Shown piece after piece: positions 26,209 to 35,415 of a stretch of DNA of 35,556 bases; position 1 is the first letter of the stretch, and each line of letters starts with the position of its first letter. The notes beneath the pieces were generated by a model. That model had not been told where the DNA came from. It did no database searches and saw only the letters and a list, made by a program, of their open reading frames with translations. Position numbers and translations under genes: made by a program. The DNA is from Prevotellaceae bacterium (GTDB lineage: Bacteria; Bacteroidota; Bacteroidia; Bacteroidales; Bacteroidaceae), in NCBI GenBank assembly GCA_028726625.1, contig JAQYPT010000021.1, positions 1 through 35,556 of the forward strand, in the 5' to 3' direction.

Positions 26209-27639
26209 TTAATGCTTATTCACCGTAGCAAGCACGCTACGGTTCACGGTCACGGCATATTGTTTGCGAAGCCTCTCCACCCATTGCTTCTCCAGTTCAT
26301 CTTGATAGTCAGCAACCACTTGTGCTTTCACGTCCCGATAATCTTTGGGAGCCTTAAGCTTTTTGCCGTAGGTGGCGGCGTATGGATAATCTTTCTCGAG
26401 TTTCAGCGGCACCTTCTTCCCAAAGACATTCCTGTCAACCAGCGAATTGTCACCCGCTTTGAAGATACCTTTTTCTACTTTGATGCGCAAGATGCTGTCG
26501 TTATTGAATGTACTGTGCAGTTTTTCCGCCCATTGGTCAAACGGCAGGTGTTTCACTGCCTTCCGCACAGCCTTCACATCTTTTTTATCTTTTGCATAGT
26601 AGGCGATACCCTTGAATCTGGGTTGCTCCCACTTATACTTTTTCTTGTTTTTCTTAAAATAGTCGGCCTGTCCCCTTTCGTCACTCTGCGCCTTGGCCCA
26701 AACCTCTTTACTGCTGATTTCGAAGAGCAACAAACCGTCGTGATACTCCTGAATGAGATATTTCAGGTTTGGATCTTTCGCCACCATTTCAGCGCGCTTC
26801 TTGGCCAGCACCTCGTCCGCAGTCATGTTGGGTCCGGCAGTCTTGGCCAAGGTTTCTATCTTTTGCGAGATGATTTGCTCGCGAATGCCCCGCTGCTCGA
26901 TGAACCGCAAAATGCTGGTTCGCAACGAATCGTATGGGAAGAAATTGCCTTTGTCTTTCAACAACACGATGTGATAACCGGCGGGAGAAAGGAAAGGTTT
27001 ACTTAGTTCGCCCTTGCGTAGGGAGAAAGCCATGTCTTCAAACTCTTTCAGCGTCTGCCCTTTCTCTATCCATGGCAGATCGCCTCCTTGGTCGGCCGAG
27101 CCTCGGTCATCTGATAGTTGTCGGGCCAATGCAGCAAAGTCGGCACCTTTCAGCAGGGCATTGTATGCCGAATCAGCTCGCTGTTTCGCCTGGCTCTTCT
27201 TGTCCTCACCATCGGTCTGGCGAATACCAAACAAAATGTGTGCCGGTTTTACCAGTCCGCCCGCGCCGTCAACACGCTGCTGGGTCTCTCTGTAAATCTC
27301 ACGAGCGCGCTGCTCTACGTCGGCATCCGTAATCATAGCAGGCCTGATTTGCTGGTCGCGATAGGTCGCAAACTCTGTCTTGAACGAGCGAGCCGTATCC
27401 ATTTTGGCAGCTTGGGCAGCTATCACTTTCAACTTGTAGTTGATGAACAAGTCCACATACTCGTCAACGGTCTTCTTGTCGATTACGCCTTCCGCATTGT
27501 TCTTGTTGTAAGAATATTCAAATTCCGAACGCGTGATGGGCTGACCGTTGATGGTCATCACGACAGGATCGGTCTGCTGTGCCAGAGCCATGCTGCTACA
27601 GCAGAGCATGATGGTCAAAAGCTTTTTCATTTTTCTCAT
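26209..27639 (-). CDS. parvulin-type periplasmic peptidyl-prolyl isomerase
   Basis: A 476-aa protein with a signal peptide (KKLLTIMLCCSSMALAQ). The N-terminal region starts VVMTINGQPITRSEFEYSYN, like other SurA/PpiC proteins. One parvulin domain spans about 120-235 (KPAHILFGIRQ; SDDRGSADQGGDLPWIEKGQ; SPAGYHIVLLKDKG). The C-terminal 230 residues hold a second, poorly conserved region with many Lys residues that lacks clear parvulin motifs. The start may be Met1 (27639) or Met4 (27630). It is probably a second chaperone of outer-membrane proteins acting with the SurA-like protein downstream. Confidence 0.9.
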   Translation of the reverse strand: MRKMKKLLTIMLCCSSMALAQQTDPVVMTINGQPITRSEFEYSYNKNNAEGVIDKKTVDEYVDLFINYKLKVIAAQAAKMDTARSFKTEFATYRDQQIRPAMITDADVEQRAREIYRETQQRVDGAGGLVKPAHILFGIRQTDGEDKKSQAKQRADSAYNALLKGADFAALARQLSDDRGSADQGGDLPWIEKGQTLKEFEDMAFSLRKGELSKPFLSPAGYHIVLLKDKGNFFPYDSLRTSILRFIEQRGIREQIISQKIETLAKTAGPNMTADEVLAKKRAEMVAKDPNLKYLIQEYHDGLLLFEISSKEVWAKAQSDERGQADYFKKNKKKYKWEQPRFKGIAYYAKDKKDVKAVRKAVKHLPFDQWAEKLHSTFNNDSILRIKVEKGIFKAGDNSLVDRNVFGKKVPLKLEKDYPYAATYGKKLKAPKDYRDVKAQVVADYQDELEKQWVERLRKQYAVTVNRSVLATVNKH

Positions 27640-27684
27640 GTCTCGATGCTATTCTGTCTTCACCGGGAACTCCCGCAAAACCGT

Positions 27685-29184
<1,500 letters not shown>

Positions 29185-29202
29185 TTAAAAATTTATTGCG
29201 TG

Positions 29203-29210
29203 CAAATTTA
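29203..29210 (-). promoter_or_regulatory. -7 box of guaB
   Basis: TAAATTTG on the minus strand fits TAnnTTTG, 34 bp upstream of the guaB ATG. Confidence 0.6.
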
Positions 29211-29265
29211 GCAATAAAAATCCACATCTGCCGCACTTTTCCCGTTTTTCTATGTCATTTAATTG

Positions 29266-29292
29266 AAATTAACGCGCTTAAATTAACGCGCT
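29266..29292. repeat. 14-bp tandem duplication between nosY and guaB
   Basis: The string aaattaacgcgct occurs at 29266-29278 and again at 29280-29292. It lies directly after the nosY stop. No terminator hairpin with a T-tract is seen in this gap. Confidence 0.6.
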
Positions 29293-29299
29293 GTCTATC

Positions 29300-30067
29300 T
29301 CACAAGTCTTTGTGTTTAAATATCCGCAATGAAAGAAGATAGGGAACGATTATCCATACAAGAAGCACAAAGACAGAGAGTATTATGCCCCAGGCCTCAC
29401 CCAAGAGCTGTTTGAAGGCCGCTCCCGAATAGCCCATCATCGCTGCCATATCCATCTTCAGAATCACCTGGAAACGAGCCACGTCAAGTGGATTGAGCAT
29501 CAGAAGCGTCGTGATGGCTTTTTCTACGGGATATTCGGCAAAAACCAGGATGAGGTACATCAGCACGGCATCGTAGATCATCGTAAAGAACAACCACAGC
29601 ATGATGGCAGCGCCAATGCCGCGTGTCTTGTCTGAGGTCAGGGTTGTTGTGAGAAAAGCCAATGCCACAAAGATGAACGTGATGACCACGCCTAAAAGAA
29701 TGACAAGCCATGCCGTAGCCAGATTGGTATATAACAAAACTGGCACGCCTGTGCCCAACAAAAATGCAATGGAAAGACTGCCTGAAACCCCAGCGAAGAG
29801 CGAATGCCACAGTTGGCTACGCTTGAGTGGTTGGCTCAACAGGAGAACGATAAACTCCTTGTCATTGTACAGATACACGGTGCTGTAAAGCAGCGACATC
29901 AACGGAACGATAAAAAGAACGATGTTGAGCAGGGTGACATTGGCCTTAGCCTCGTTGTCTTCGAGGAGAAGTGCGGTCCATGACATCAATGCCAACATCA
30001 AGAAATAAATGATGACGACCTTACTCTTTACGTTGTCGTGGAAAATAATCTTAATGATTGATTTCAT
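29300..30067 (-). CDS. nosY: NosY, permease of the nitrous oxide reductase maturation ABC transporter
   Basis: A 255-aa integral membrane protein with six predicted helices, starting VVIIYFLMLALMSWTALLL and ending near LSVFVLLVWIIVPYLLSLRIF. The NosY/ABC-2 type pattern is visible in YLYNDKEFIVLLLSQPLKRSQ between helices 2 and 3. With NosF and NosD it forms the NosDFY complex that supplies or loads the tetranuclear CuZ site of N2O reductase. Its start overlaps the end of nosF by 17 bp, so it is translationally coupled. It is the last gene of the nos operon here. Confidence 0.93.
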   Translation of the reverse strand: MKSIIKIIFHDNVKSKVVIIYFLMLALMSWTALLLEDNEAKANVTLLNIVLFIVPLMSLLYSTVYLYNDKEFIVLLLSQPLKRSQLWHSLFAGVSGSLSIAFLLGTGVPVLLYTNLATAWLVILLGVVITFIFVALAFLTTTLTSDKTRGIGAAIMLWLFFTMIYDAVLMYLILVFAEYPVEKAITTLLMLNPLDVARFQVILKMDMAAMMGYSGAAFKQLLGEAWGIILSVFVLLVWIIVPYLLSLRIFKHKDL

Positions 30068-30767
30068 TGTCGTTTAAAATACGCATGATTGACTGGGTGA
30101 TACTGCGTTCACCTGTTTCCTTGAGCAGTTGTTCTACCGATTTGTAAAGTAGCACTTGGCCGTCTTCCATGAAAACAACGTGAGTGGCCAAGTCTTCCAG
30201 CTCGCTGAGAATATGCGACGTGATGAGGATGAGCTTACCTTTTTGGTTTTCTTTTCTAATCTTCGCCTTCAATATCTCCGATGCGAAAGGGTCTAACGAC
30301 GCTGCCGGCTCGTCCAAAATCAGTATTTTTGGGTTGAAAAGAAAAGCCATGGCAGCATTGACTTTCTGACTCATACCGCCCGACAGCACATTGGTTGGCT
30401 TGTTGGCCATGGCGGAGATTTCAAATTTGTCGAACAATTCTTTGTCCAACTCTCCAGCGTAATGGCGCACGGCCAGCAAGGTGTCGATGGTTTGACCTAC
30501 GGTAAGATTTTCGGGAAAGCTGCTTTTCTGGGGCATAAACCCAATCTCTGACCTACTCAAGGGATTGTCCTGCACATCTATGCCGTTGACCGTAATCTGC
30601 CCCGATTGGGGTGTCACCAGACCCAGGATACACTTCATCAGGGTGGTCTTGCCACAACCATTAGGCCCTACGAATGCCACACACTGGCCCTGGCCTAACG
30701 CAAGGCTGATATTTTGCAACACGTGCAGCCGACCATAATATTTGTTCAAACCGTCAATGGATATCAT
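30051..30767 (-). CDS. nosF: NosF, ATPase of the nitrous oxide reductase maturation transporter
   Basis: A 238-aa ABC ATPase. Motifs: Walker A GPNGCGKTT (34-42), Q-loop in IGFMPQKSSFPENLTV, signature LSGGMSQK (128-135), Walker B ILILDEP (148-154) and the switch His in TSHILSELEDLA. The FMPQ...FPENLTV and LSGGMSQKVNAA sequences are typical of NosF. It drives the NosDFY complex needed for CuZ maturation. Both ends overlap its neighbours (ATGA with nosD, 17 bp with nosY). Confidence 0.95.
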   Translation of the reverse strand: MISIDGLNKYYGRLHVLQNISLALGQGQCVAFVGPNGCGKTTLMKCILGLVTPQSGQITVNGIDVQDNPLSRSEIGFMPQKSSFPENLTVGQTIDTLLAVRHYAGELDKELFDKFEISAMANKPTNVLSGGMSQKVNAAMAFLFNPKILILDEPAASLDPFASEILKAKIRKENQKGKLILITSHILSELEDLATHVVFMEDGQVLLYKSVEQLLKETGERSITQSIMRILNDNEINH

Positions 30768-32062
30768 ACTTCAAAAGGTTTTATACTCGGTGTGTGGTCC
30801 ACATAGTTATCAGGAGTGATGGATGGCAACAGTTTTTCACTCTGCTCCATGAGTGTCATCAGGAAGCTCCTAAAGAAGAGCAACAAGGTCTGATTCCTCT
30901 CCGTCAGGGTTGAGAATAGGCTGAGCATGTGATAAGGTACGTCACTAATGCCGTCTTTATTTAAATCGTACCCTTCGTTCTTATCCCAATAATTATGGTC
31001 GAAGTCGTTGCTATTGAACGAACCATTGGTGGAGACATCAAAGGTGTTTCCTATAAAATTGTTTCTGGTAATGGTGTCATTCGTAGAGCTGGCCACGACT
31101 CGCATGCCCCACCCATTATGATGAAAGAGATTGTGTCGCACGTTGAGTTCAACGCCGCCATCCATGAGAATGCCCACCGTATTACTTTTAAAATCGTTGT
31201 GATGGATATACCCCCGTTGAATTTCCTTGAGTAAAAGACCGTATGAGGCACCGCCCCTACTCTCTTCAAAGATGTTGTTGTACATTTCCACATCATGCGT
31301 GTACATCACGGCAACACCTGCTTTGCTTCCCACGAAATGGTTATGATGATACTTGTTATAATGCGAAAACATAAAGTGAAGTCCATATCGCTCACATCCA
31401 GAAACATAGTTGCGACTAATGTCCGAGTTATAAACGAACTCAAGATAAATGCCGTCCCTGTTATGTCCCACCTTGTTGTCCTGGATACACAGCCGCTCGC
31501 ATTTCCAACAATGAATGGCATTGCCCATCACCTGCATGGCGTAGATATCACTTTCCACGTCGTTGTTCAGAATGCTGATATCCGTGCAATTCTGCAACAT
31601 GATGCTAAACTGATTGGAACGCAGCCTATTATTTTCAAGGGTGACATGTTTAGCATTCTCCACATGAATTCCGCAATATTCACGCAGAGATGAACGGTCG
31701 GAATTGATGATTTGAAAATTATCAATCGTTACGTTGTCACTTTTCACCCTGACGACGGTTCCTTGCTGCACGCCATCAATCACGGGCCGGTCTTTTCCCC
31801 GCAACACAAGGGGTTTGGCAATAGTGATTCGCTCTCGGTAAACACCCTTGCTCACGAGTATGGTATCACTGCTTTTAGCCGCCGATATCGCTGCCGTGAT
31901 GGTGGTGATTGGTCCAGTCTTATTCACCACAAACGTAGTGGCGTGAACCGATGAGGCCATCGCCAAAGTAAACAGCAACAGTATGGCCTGAATGGTATAC
32001 GTATGATATTTAGCCCACACACGATGTGCGTGGCATAGATAAGTAAATGGGAACACTTGCAA
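30764..32062 (-). CDS. nosD: NosD, periplasmic copper-site maturation protein
   Basis: A 432-aa right-handed beta-helix protein of the CASH/NosD family. After a signal helix (AILLLFTLAMASSVHATTF) come many Asn-rich rungs such as TIDNFQIINSD, NRLRSNQFSIMLQNCTDISI, NNDVESDIYAMQVMGNAIH and HNHFVGSKAG. NosD works with NosF and NosY to deliver sulfur or copper for the CuZ centre. The C-terminus (TLTERNQTLLLFFRSFLMTLMEQ) is a helical tail. The start is uncertain: the frame opens with TTG at 32062, with GTG codons at 32056 and 32020, and no good ribosome-binding site is seen; the GTG at 32020 would give a normal signal peptide. Confidence 0.93.
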   Translation of the reverse strand: MQVFPFTYLCHAHRVWAKYHTYTIQAILLLFTLAMASSVHATTFVVNKTGPITTITAAISAAKSSDTILVSKGVYRERITIAKPLVLRGKDRPVIDGVQQGTVVRVKSDNVTIDNFQIINSDRSSLREYCGIHVENAKHVTLENNRLRSNQFSIMLQNCTDISILNNDVESDIYAMQVMGNAIHCWKCERLCIQDNKVGHNRDGIYLEFVYNSDISRNYVSGCERYGLHFMFSHYNKYHHNHFVGSKAGVAVMYTHDVEMYNNIFEESRGGASYGLLLKEIQRGYIHHNDFKSNTVGILMDGGVELNVRHNLFHHNGWGMRVVASSTNDTITRNNFIGNTFDVSTNGSFNSNDFDHNYWDKNEGYDLNKDGISDVPYHMLSLFSTLTERNQTLLLFFRSFLMTLMEQSEKLLPSITPDNYVDHTPSIKPFEV

Positions 32063-32077
32063 TGGACGAAAAAAATA

Positions 32078-32596
32078 TCAGTGTTTCATCGGTTGCATGG
32101 GCTTGTCTGTCAGTTCCTCCAGATGTCCCCGCTTTCGCAATACAGTCCATGATGTGAGCAACATAGACTTGGTGTCTTGGGCGCATTTAGCGGCATGGTC
32201 ACGATTGGAGAATGCAGCGACGCCACCACCCATCGGACTGGCAATGTCTTTTCCCAATACTAGATTTGCGGTTTTCAGGTCGATGAGGTTTTCGGGATGT
32301 TCATAGTCACCCACATACATTTTGAGAATCTTATTCTCGTCAATTTCGTTTTGAGCGATATAATTGAACAAACACGATAAGTCATCAAATTTGAAACACT
32401 TTCCTTTGTCGGTAATCAACTCACAAGCAAATTGTCCGTTGACAATTGTCATCTGGCATGCCGAGCAATCATCTTTGCCCAGATTCATGGCTTGGGGCTT
32501 GTCGTCAACACTGCATGCAGAGAAGAATAGGGTAAAAATCAGCGCCGCCAATAGGGCTGGCGCTGATTTCATATCATTAAAACGAAGCATTTTCAT
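32078..32596 (-). CDS. nosL: NosL, copper chaperone lipoprotein
   Basis: A 172-aa lipoprotein with a type II signal peptide ending FSAC (Cys28). The copper-binding motif CxxCxM appears as CSACQM (Cys44, Cys47, Met49), and FDDLSCLFNYI and VLGKDIASPMGGGVAAF are family hallmarks. NosL delivers Cu(I) to apo-NosZ in the periplasm. The start is at 32596, overlapping the stop of the upstream membrane-protein gene by 20 bp; an internal Met at 32572 would give a shorter but still lipidated product. It is coupled to its neighbours in the nos operon. Confidence 0.95.
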   Translation of the reverse strand: MKMLRFNDMKSAPALLAALIFTLFFSACSVDDKPQAMNLGKDDCSACQMTIVNGQFACELITDKGKCFKFDDLSCLFNYIAQNEIDENKILKMYVGDYEHPENLIDLKTANLVLGKDIASPMGGGVAAFSNRDHAAKCAQDTKSMLLTSWTVLRKRGHLEELTDKPMQPMKH

Positions 32597-33203
32597 TCTT
32601 TACACTTTGCTGTTTTTTGGGAAATACTTTCTGAAAAAAGCCATATTCATAGCAAACCACACAGAAGATGATGATGCCGGCCACAATAAGCAACCAACCG
32701 CCAAGATCGGGCTGAGAGAATACCTCGAAGTTAGCAAGCTTTTTGTAACCGATCAGTGGTGGCTGAAAGTCACCACCGGGAATCTTGATGGGTGCGTCAT
32801 CTGACAAGTTATGACCATAATTATACTCCCAACGGTAGAAATCGATAAAACCAAGCACACCAAAGATGGCAAACAACACGAGGTCTACTATCGTCATCTT
32901 CTTGCTTCTCAGGAAACCGGTCACCACGAACAACACACCATAAGCCATCAAAATCCAAGGCAAGGCCTTAAACTCCCAGAAATCGTCTGGATGAAGCTGA
33001 GCCATGCCCACATAATGATTTAAGTCGTTCACCGAGTCCAAATTACCCGACAGCCCGGCGAAACTGCCAATAAACAGTTGCAAGCCTTCTGGGTATTGAG
33101 GAGCGTCCATATCGATGATCCATAGGGGTACAAAAGCCGTGACAAAGGTGAGTACACCTGCCAGAATCATCAACCACATTCCGTATTTAGATAATTTATT
33201 CAT
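32577..33203 (-). CDS. nos-operon integral membrane protein of unknown function
   Basis: A 208-aa protein with four predicted transmembrane helices: about 7-30 (LMILAGVLTFVTAFVPLWII), 80-97, 103-123 and 168-188 (WLLIVAGIIIFCVVCYEY). A soluble loop of about 45 residues lies between helices 1 and 2 (containing DMDAPQYPEGLQLFI and LNHYVGMAQLHPDDFWEFKA), and a second loop before helix 4 holds GGDFQPPLIGYKKLANFEVF. His residues in the first loop could bind metal or heme, but no heme or copper motif is clear. It sits between nosZ and nosL, where clade II clusters carry unnamed membrane proteins (such as NosB); I cannot assign it to one of them. Confidence 0.82.
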   Translation of the reverse strand: MNKLSKYGMWLMILAGVLTFVTAFVPLWIIDMDAPQYPEGLQLFIGSFAGLSGNLDSVNDLNHYVGMAQLHPDDFWEFKALPWILMAYGVLFVVTGFLRSKKMTIVDLVLFAIFGVLGFIDFYRWEYNYGHNLSDDAPIKIPGGDFQPPLIGYKKLANFEVFSQPDLGGWLLIVAGIIIFCVVCYEYGFFQKVFPKKQQSVKNENASF

Positions 33204-33247
33204 CGTTCATTATATTTGAGTACATTACAAAAGTCAAGCTCGACTTG

Positions 33248-35227
33248 TTACTTCAAGTCTTTCACGTCTTTATTGTCGATAGAGAACTTCAGCGGCGTGG
33301 CACTTCCTGCTGCCGACACTCTGAAGTAACCCTGCATCTCCTGGTGCAGTGCCGAGCAGAAATCCGTGCAGTAATAGGGGAGAATTCCTACCCTGTTGGG
33401 CACCCACTTCAGCGTGTTCGTCTCACCCGGCATCACCAAAACCTCGGCATTGTTGTTGCCCTTCACGGCGAAGCCATGAGGTATATCCCACTCTTGTTCA
33501 AGGTTGGTAACGTGAATATACACTTCGTCACCCAGCTTGATACCTTCAATGTTATCAGGAACAAGCCGCGAACGAATGGCACCCATATAGACATCCACGC
33601 GGTTGCCCTTGCGCTCTACGCGCGCTTCCTTGACGCTGTTAATCTTATAGGGATTTTTATTGTCTGCCAGCTTGGTAAACTTCAGCATGTTCTCGGTAAG
33701 CAGCTTGGCCTCACAAGCCACGGCATAGTGGGGTTCACCAACCGTTGGAAACTCAAGCACAAGCTTGATCTTATCGCCCGTGATATCATACAGTTGGGCT
33801 GCCTGACACATTTCAGGACCGGTTGGAAGGAATCGGTCTTTCGTGATTTTGTTGTAAGCCACCATGTATTTACCGTAAGGCTTCTTGGTGTCGCCACCCA
33901 TCACAGACAAGTGACCAATGGAATAGTAAGTTGGAATGCGGTCAAGAACCTCCAGAGTTTTCAAATTCCACTTCACAATCTCCGAGCTTACAAAGAAGCT
34001 GGTATACGCATTGCCATCGGCATCGAACTCGGTATGCAGTGAACCAATGCCTGGTGCCTGCACCTCACCGTGAATGGCGGCCTCGTATTTGATGACATTG
34101 ATGCCATCTACCTGTCCGTCGAAAGTTTTGTTTTCAATGGCTTTCTGTATCTTGGAGAAACTGAACACCGGCACGTTGGTGGACAATTTGCCGTTGCCAA
34201 CGATATATTCGCCAGTGGGATCGATGTCACAACCATGAGGCGACTTCGGGCAAGGAATGAAATACAAGAAGTCGTTAATTTTCTTGGTGTCAATCACCTT
34301 AACCTTGTCAAGCACCTCTGATTTGGCCATCCCGGTACTTTCGTCAAACACATTGTGCACATATTTGGACGTTTGCGTATCAAAGTCGCCATTCGCAATA
34401 TGCTCAGCGGCTTTCTTCCAGTTGACAGCTAAGATGTAATCTTTATCATTCTTGGAAGAGTTGATTTCCAACAGCGTGCTGGCCATTTCCGAATTGTAAC
34501 ATGTAAAAAAGCTCCAGTCTGACGAAGCTCCCTTTCCACTATGACTCAAATCATAGTTGAACGGTGGCAATGCGAGCTGGAAGTCCAGACTCAGGTGGCC
34601 AGACTCTTTGTCAATCTTGACATAACTGATGTGCCCCCTAAACTTATTCTTATATTCAGGGATTGGCACATCCCCATTGTCATAGTCAGCAGGAACACTG
34701 AAACGTGTTCCAGCCACCAGATATTCAGAGTTAGAGGTAAGGAATGGTGAAGCGTGGTTACCAGCCGAATTAGGCAATTCTATAATCTCGGTGGTGCGGA
34801 ACGTCTTCAAATCGATACGCGCTACGCGAGGGGTGTTGTTCGCATTGACAAAGGCCCAGCGGCCATCATACATCGCATCGGTCAGCGACAGCTGCACATG
34901 ATGCGTATCATCCCAAGGCACGAAACCGAAAGACGTTTCGAGCATGGGTTTGGTGTTCTCATCATATCCATAACCGTTTTCACCGTTCTGCGTGAACACC
35001 GGAATGATTTTCAAAAGTCTTCCCGAAGGGATGCCGTATACACTGACCTGACCGTTGAAACCACCAGACACAAAATTATAAAACTCATCATATTCGCCAG
35101 GTGCGACATACGCCTTTTGAGCCGCGTCTGAATCAACAGCAGGCCCAGACGAATTTGGGCGACATGAATGCAAGGTGAATCCTACCGTGAGGATAACAAC
35201 CGTTGCTAATATTAAACGTTTTTTCAT
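33248..35227 (-). CDS. nosZ: clade II (atypical) nitrous oxide reductase, predicted lipoprotein
   Basis: A 659-aa protein that reduces N2O to N2. The seven-bladed propeller supplies the CuZ histidines, seen in DDTHHVQLS, SAGNHASPF, SPHGCDI, GSLHTEF, IGHLSV and GEPHYAVA. The C-terminal cupredoxin carries CuA as CTDFCSALHQEM (620-631), the pattern CxxxCxxxHxxM. Instead of the Tat signal of clade I, it has a Sec-type leader MKKRLILATVVILTVGFTLHSC that ends in a lipobox, so Cys22 should be lipidated. That would tether NosZ to a membrane. It is the first gene of the operon. The lipoprotein form is inferred from the motif. Confidence 0.97.
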   Translation of the reverse strand: MKKRLILATVVILTVGFTLHSCRPNSSGPAVDSDAAQKAYVAPGEYDEFYNFVSGGFNGQVSVYGIPSGRLLKIIPVFTQNGENGYGYDENTKPMLETSFGFVPWDDTHHVQLSLTDAMYDGRWAFVNANNTPRVARIDLKTFRTTEIIELPNSAGNHASPFLTSNSEYLVAGTRFSVPADYDNGDVPIPEYKNKFRGHISYVKIDKESGHLSLDFQLALPPFNYDLSHSGKGASSDWSFFTCYNSEMASTLLEINSSKNDKDYILAVNWKKAAEHIANGDFDTQTSKYVHNVFDESTGMAKSEVLDKVKVIDTKKINDFLYFIPCPKSPHGCDIDPTGEYIVGNGKLSTNVPVFSFSKIQKAIENKTFDGQVDGINVIKYEAAIHGEVQAPGIGSLHTEFDADGNAYTSFFVSSEIVKWNLKTLEVLDRIPTYYSIGHLSVMGGDTKKPYGKYMVAYNKITKDRFLPTGPEMCQAAQLYDITGDKIKLVLEFPTVGEPHYAVACEAKLLTENMLKFTKLADNKNPYKINSVKEARVERKGNRVDVYMGAIRSRLVPDNIEGIKLGDEVYIHVTNLEQEWDIPHGFAVKGNNNAEVLVMPGETNTLKWVPNRVGILPYYCTDFCSALHQEMQGYFRVSAAGSATPLKFSIDNKDVKDLK

Positions 35228-35265
35228 ACCTAATATATTTTAAGAGAGACAGATATATATAGAAT

Positions 35266-35290
35266 CATTGAGTATTGATAATACTCAATG
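35266..35290. promoter_or_regulatory. 25-bp near-perfect palindrome in the nosZ leader
   Basis: Arms of 11 bp (35266-35276 and 35280-35290; arm cattgagtatt) with a 3-nt centre. It lies 39 bp before the nosZ ATG and about 80 bp downstream of the promoter, so it is in the leader. It may be an operator or an RNA hairpin. It is not an Fnr/Crp box, because the TTGA...TCAA half-sites are 13 nt apart rather than 6. Confidence 0.7.
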
Positions 35291-35372
35291 CATGATAGAG
35301 GAAATAAAATACAGCCGAAATTTTTCTAACTGCTTTTTCATAAAAATATTCACTCTTAATTCAGTTTTAGCG

Positions 35373-35380
35373 CAAATATA
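35373..35380 (-). promoter_or_regulatory. -7 box of nosZ
   Basis: TATATTTG on the minus strand fits TAnnTTTG, giving a leader of about 140 nt. The insertion-sequence end begins only 36 bp upstream, so the -33 region is close to the insertion boundary. Confidence 0.55.
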
Positions 35381-35415
35381 AGAAATTTAATATGTTTTTT
35401 TCAGTAAAACCACAA

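Noticed and set aside
25873..27006. 377-aa plus-strand ORF
   Set aside because: It is antisense to two well-supported parvulin genes and has no recognisable domain.
35266..35290. Fnr/Crp binding site upstream of nosZ
   Set aside because: Half-sites TTGA and TCAA are 13 nt apart instead of 6, and the palindrome lies downstream of the -7 box.
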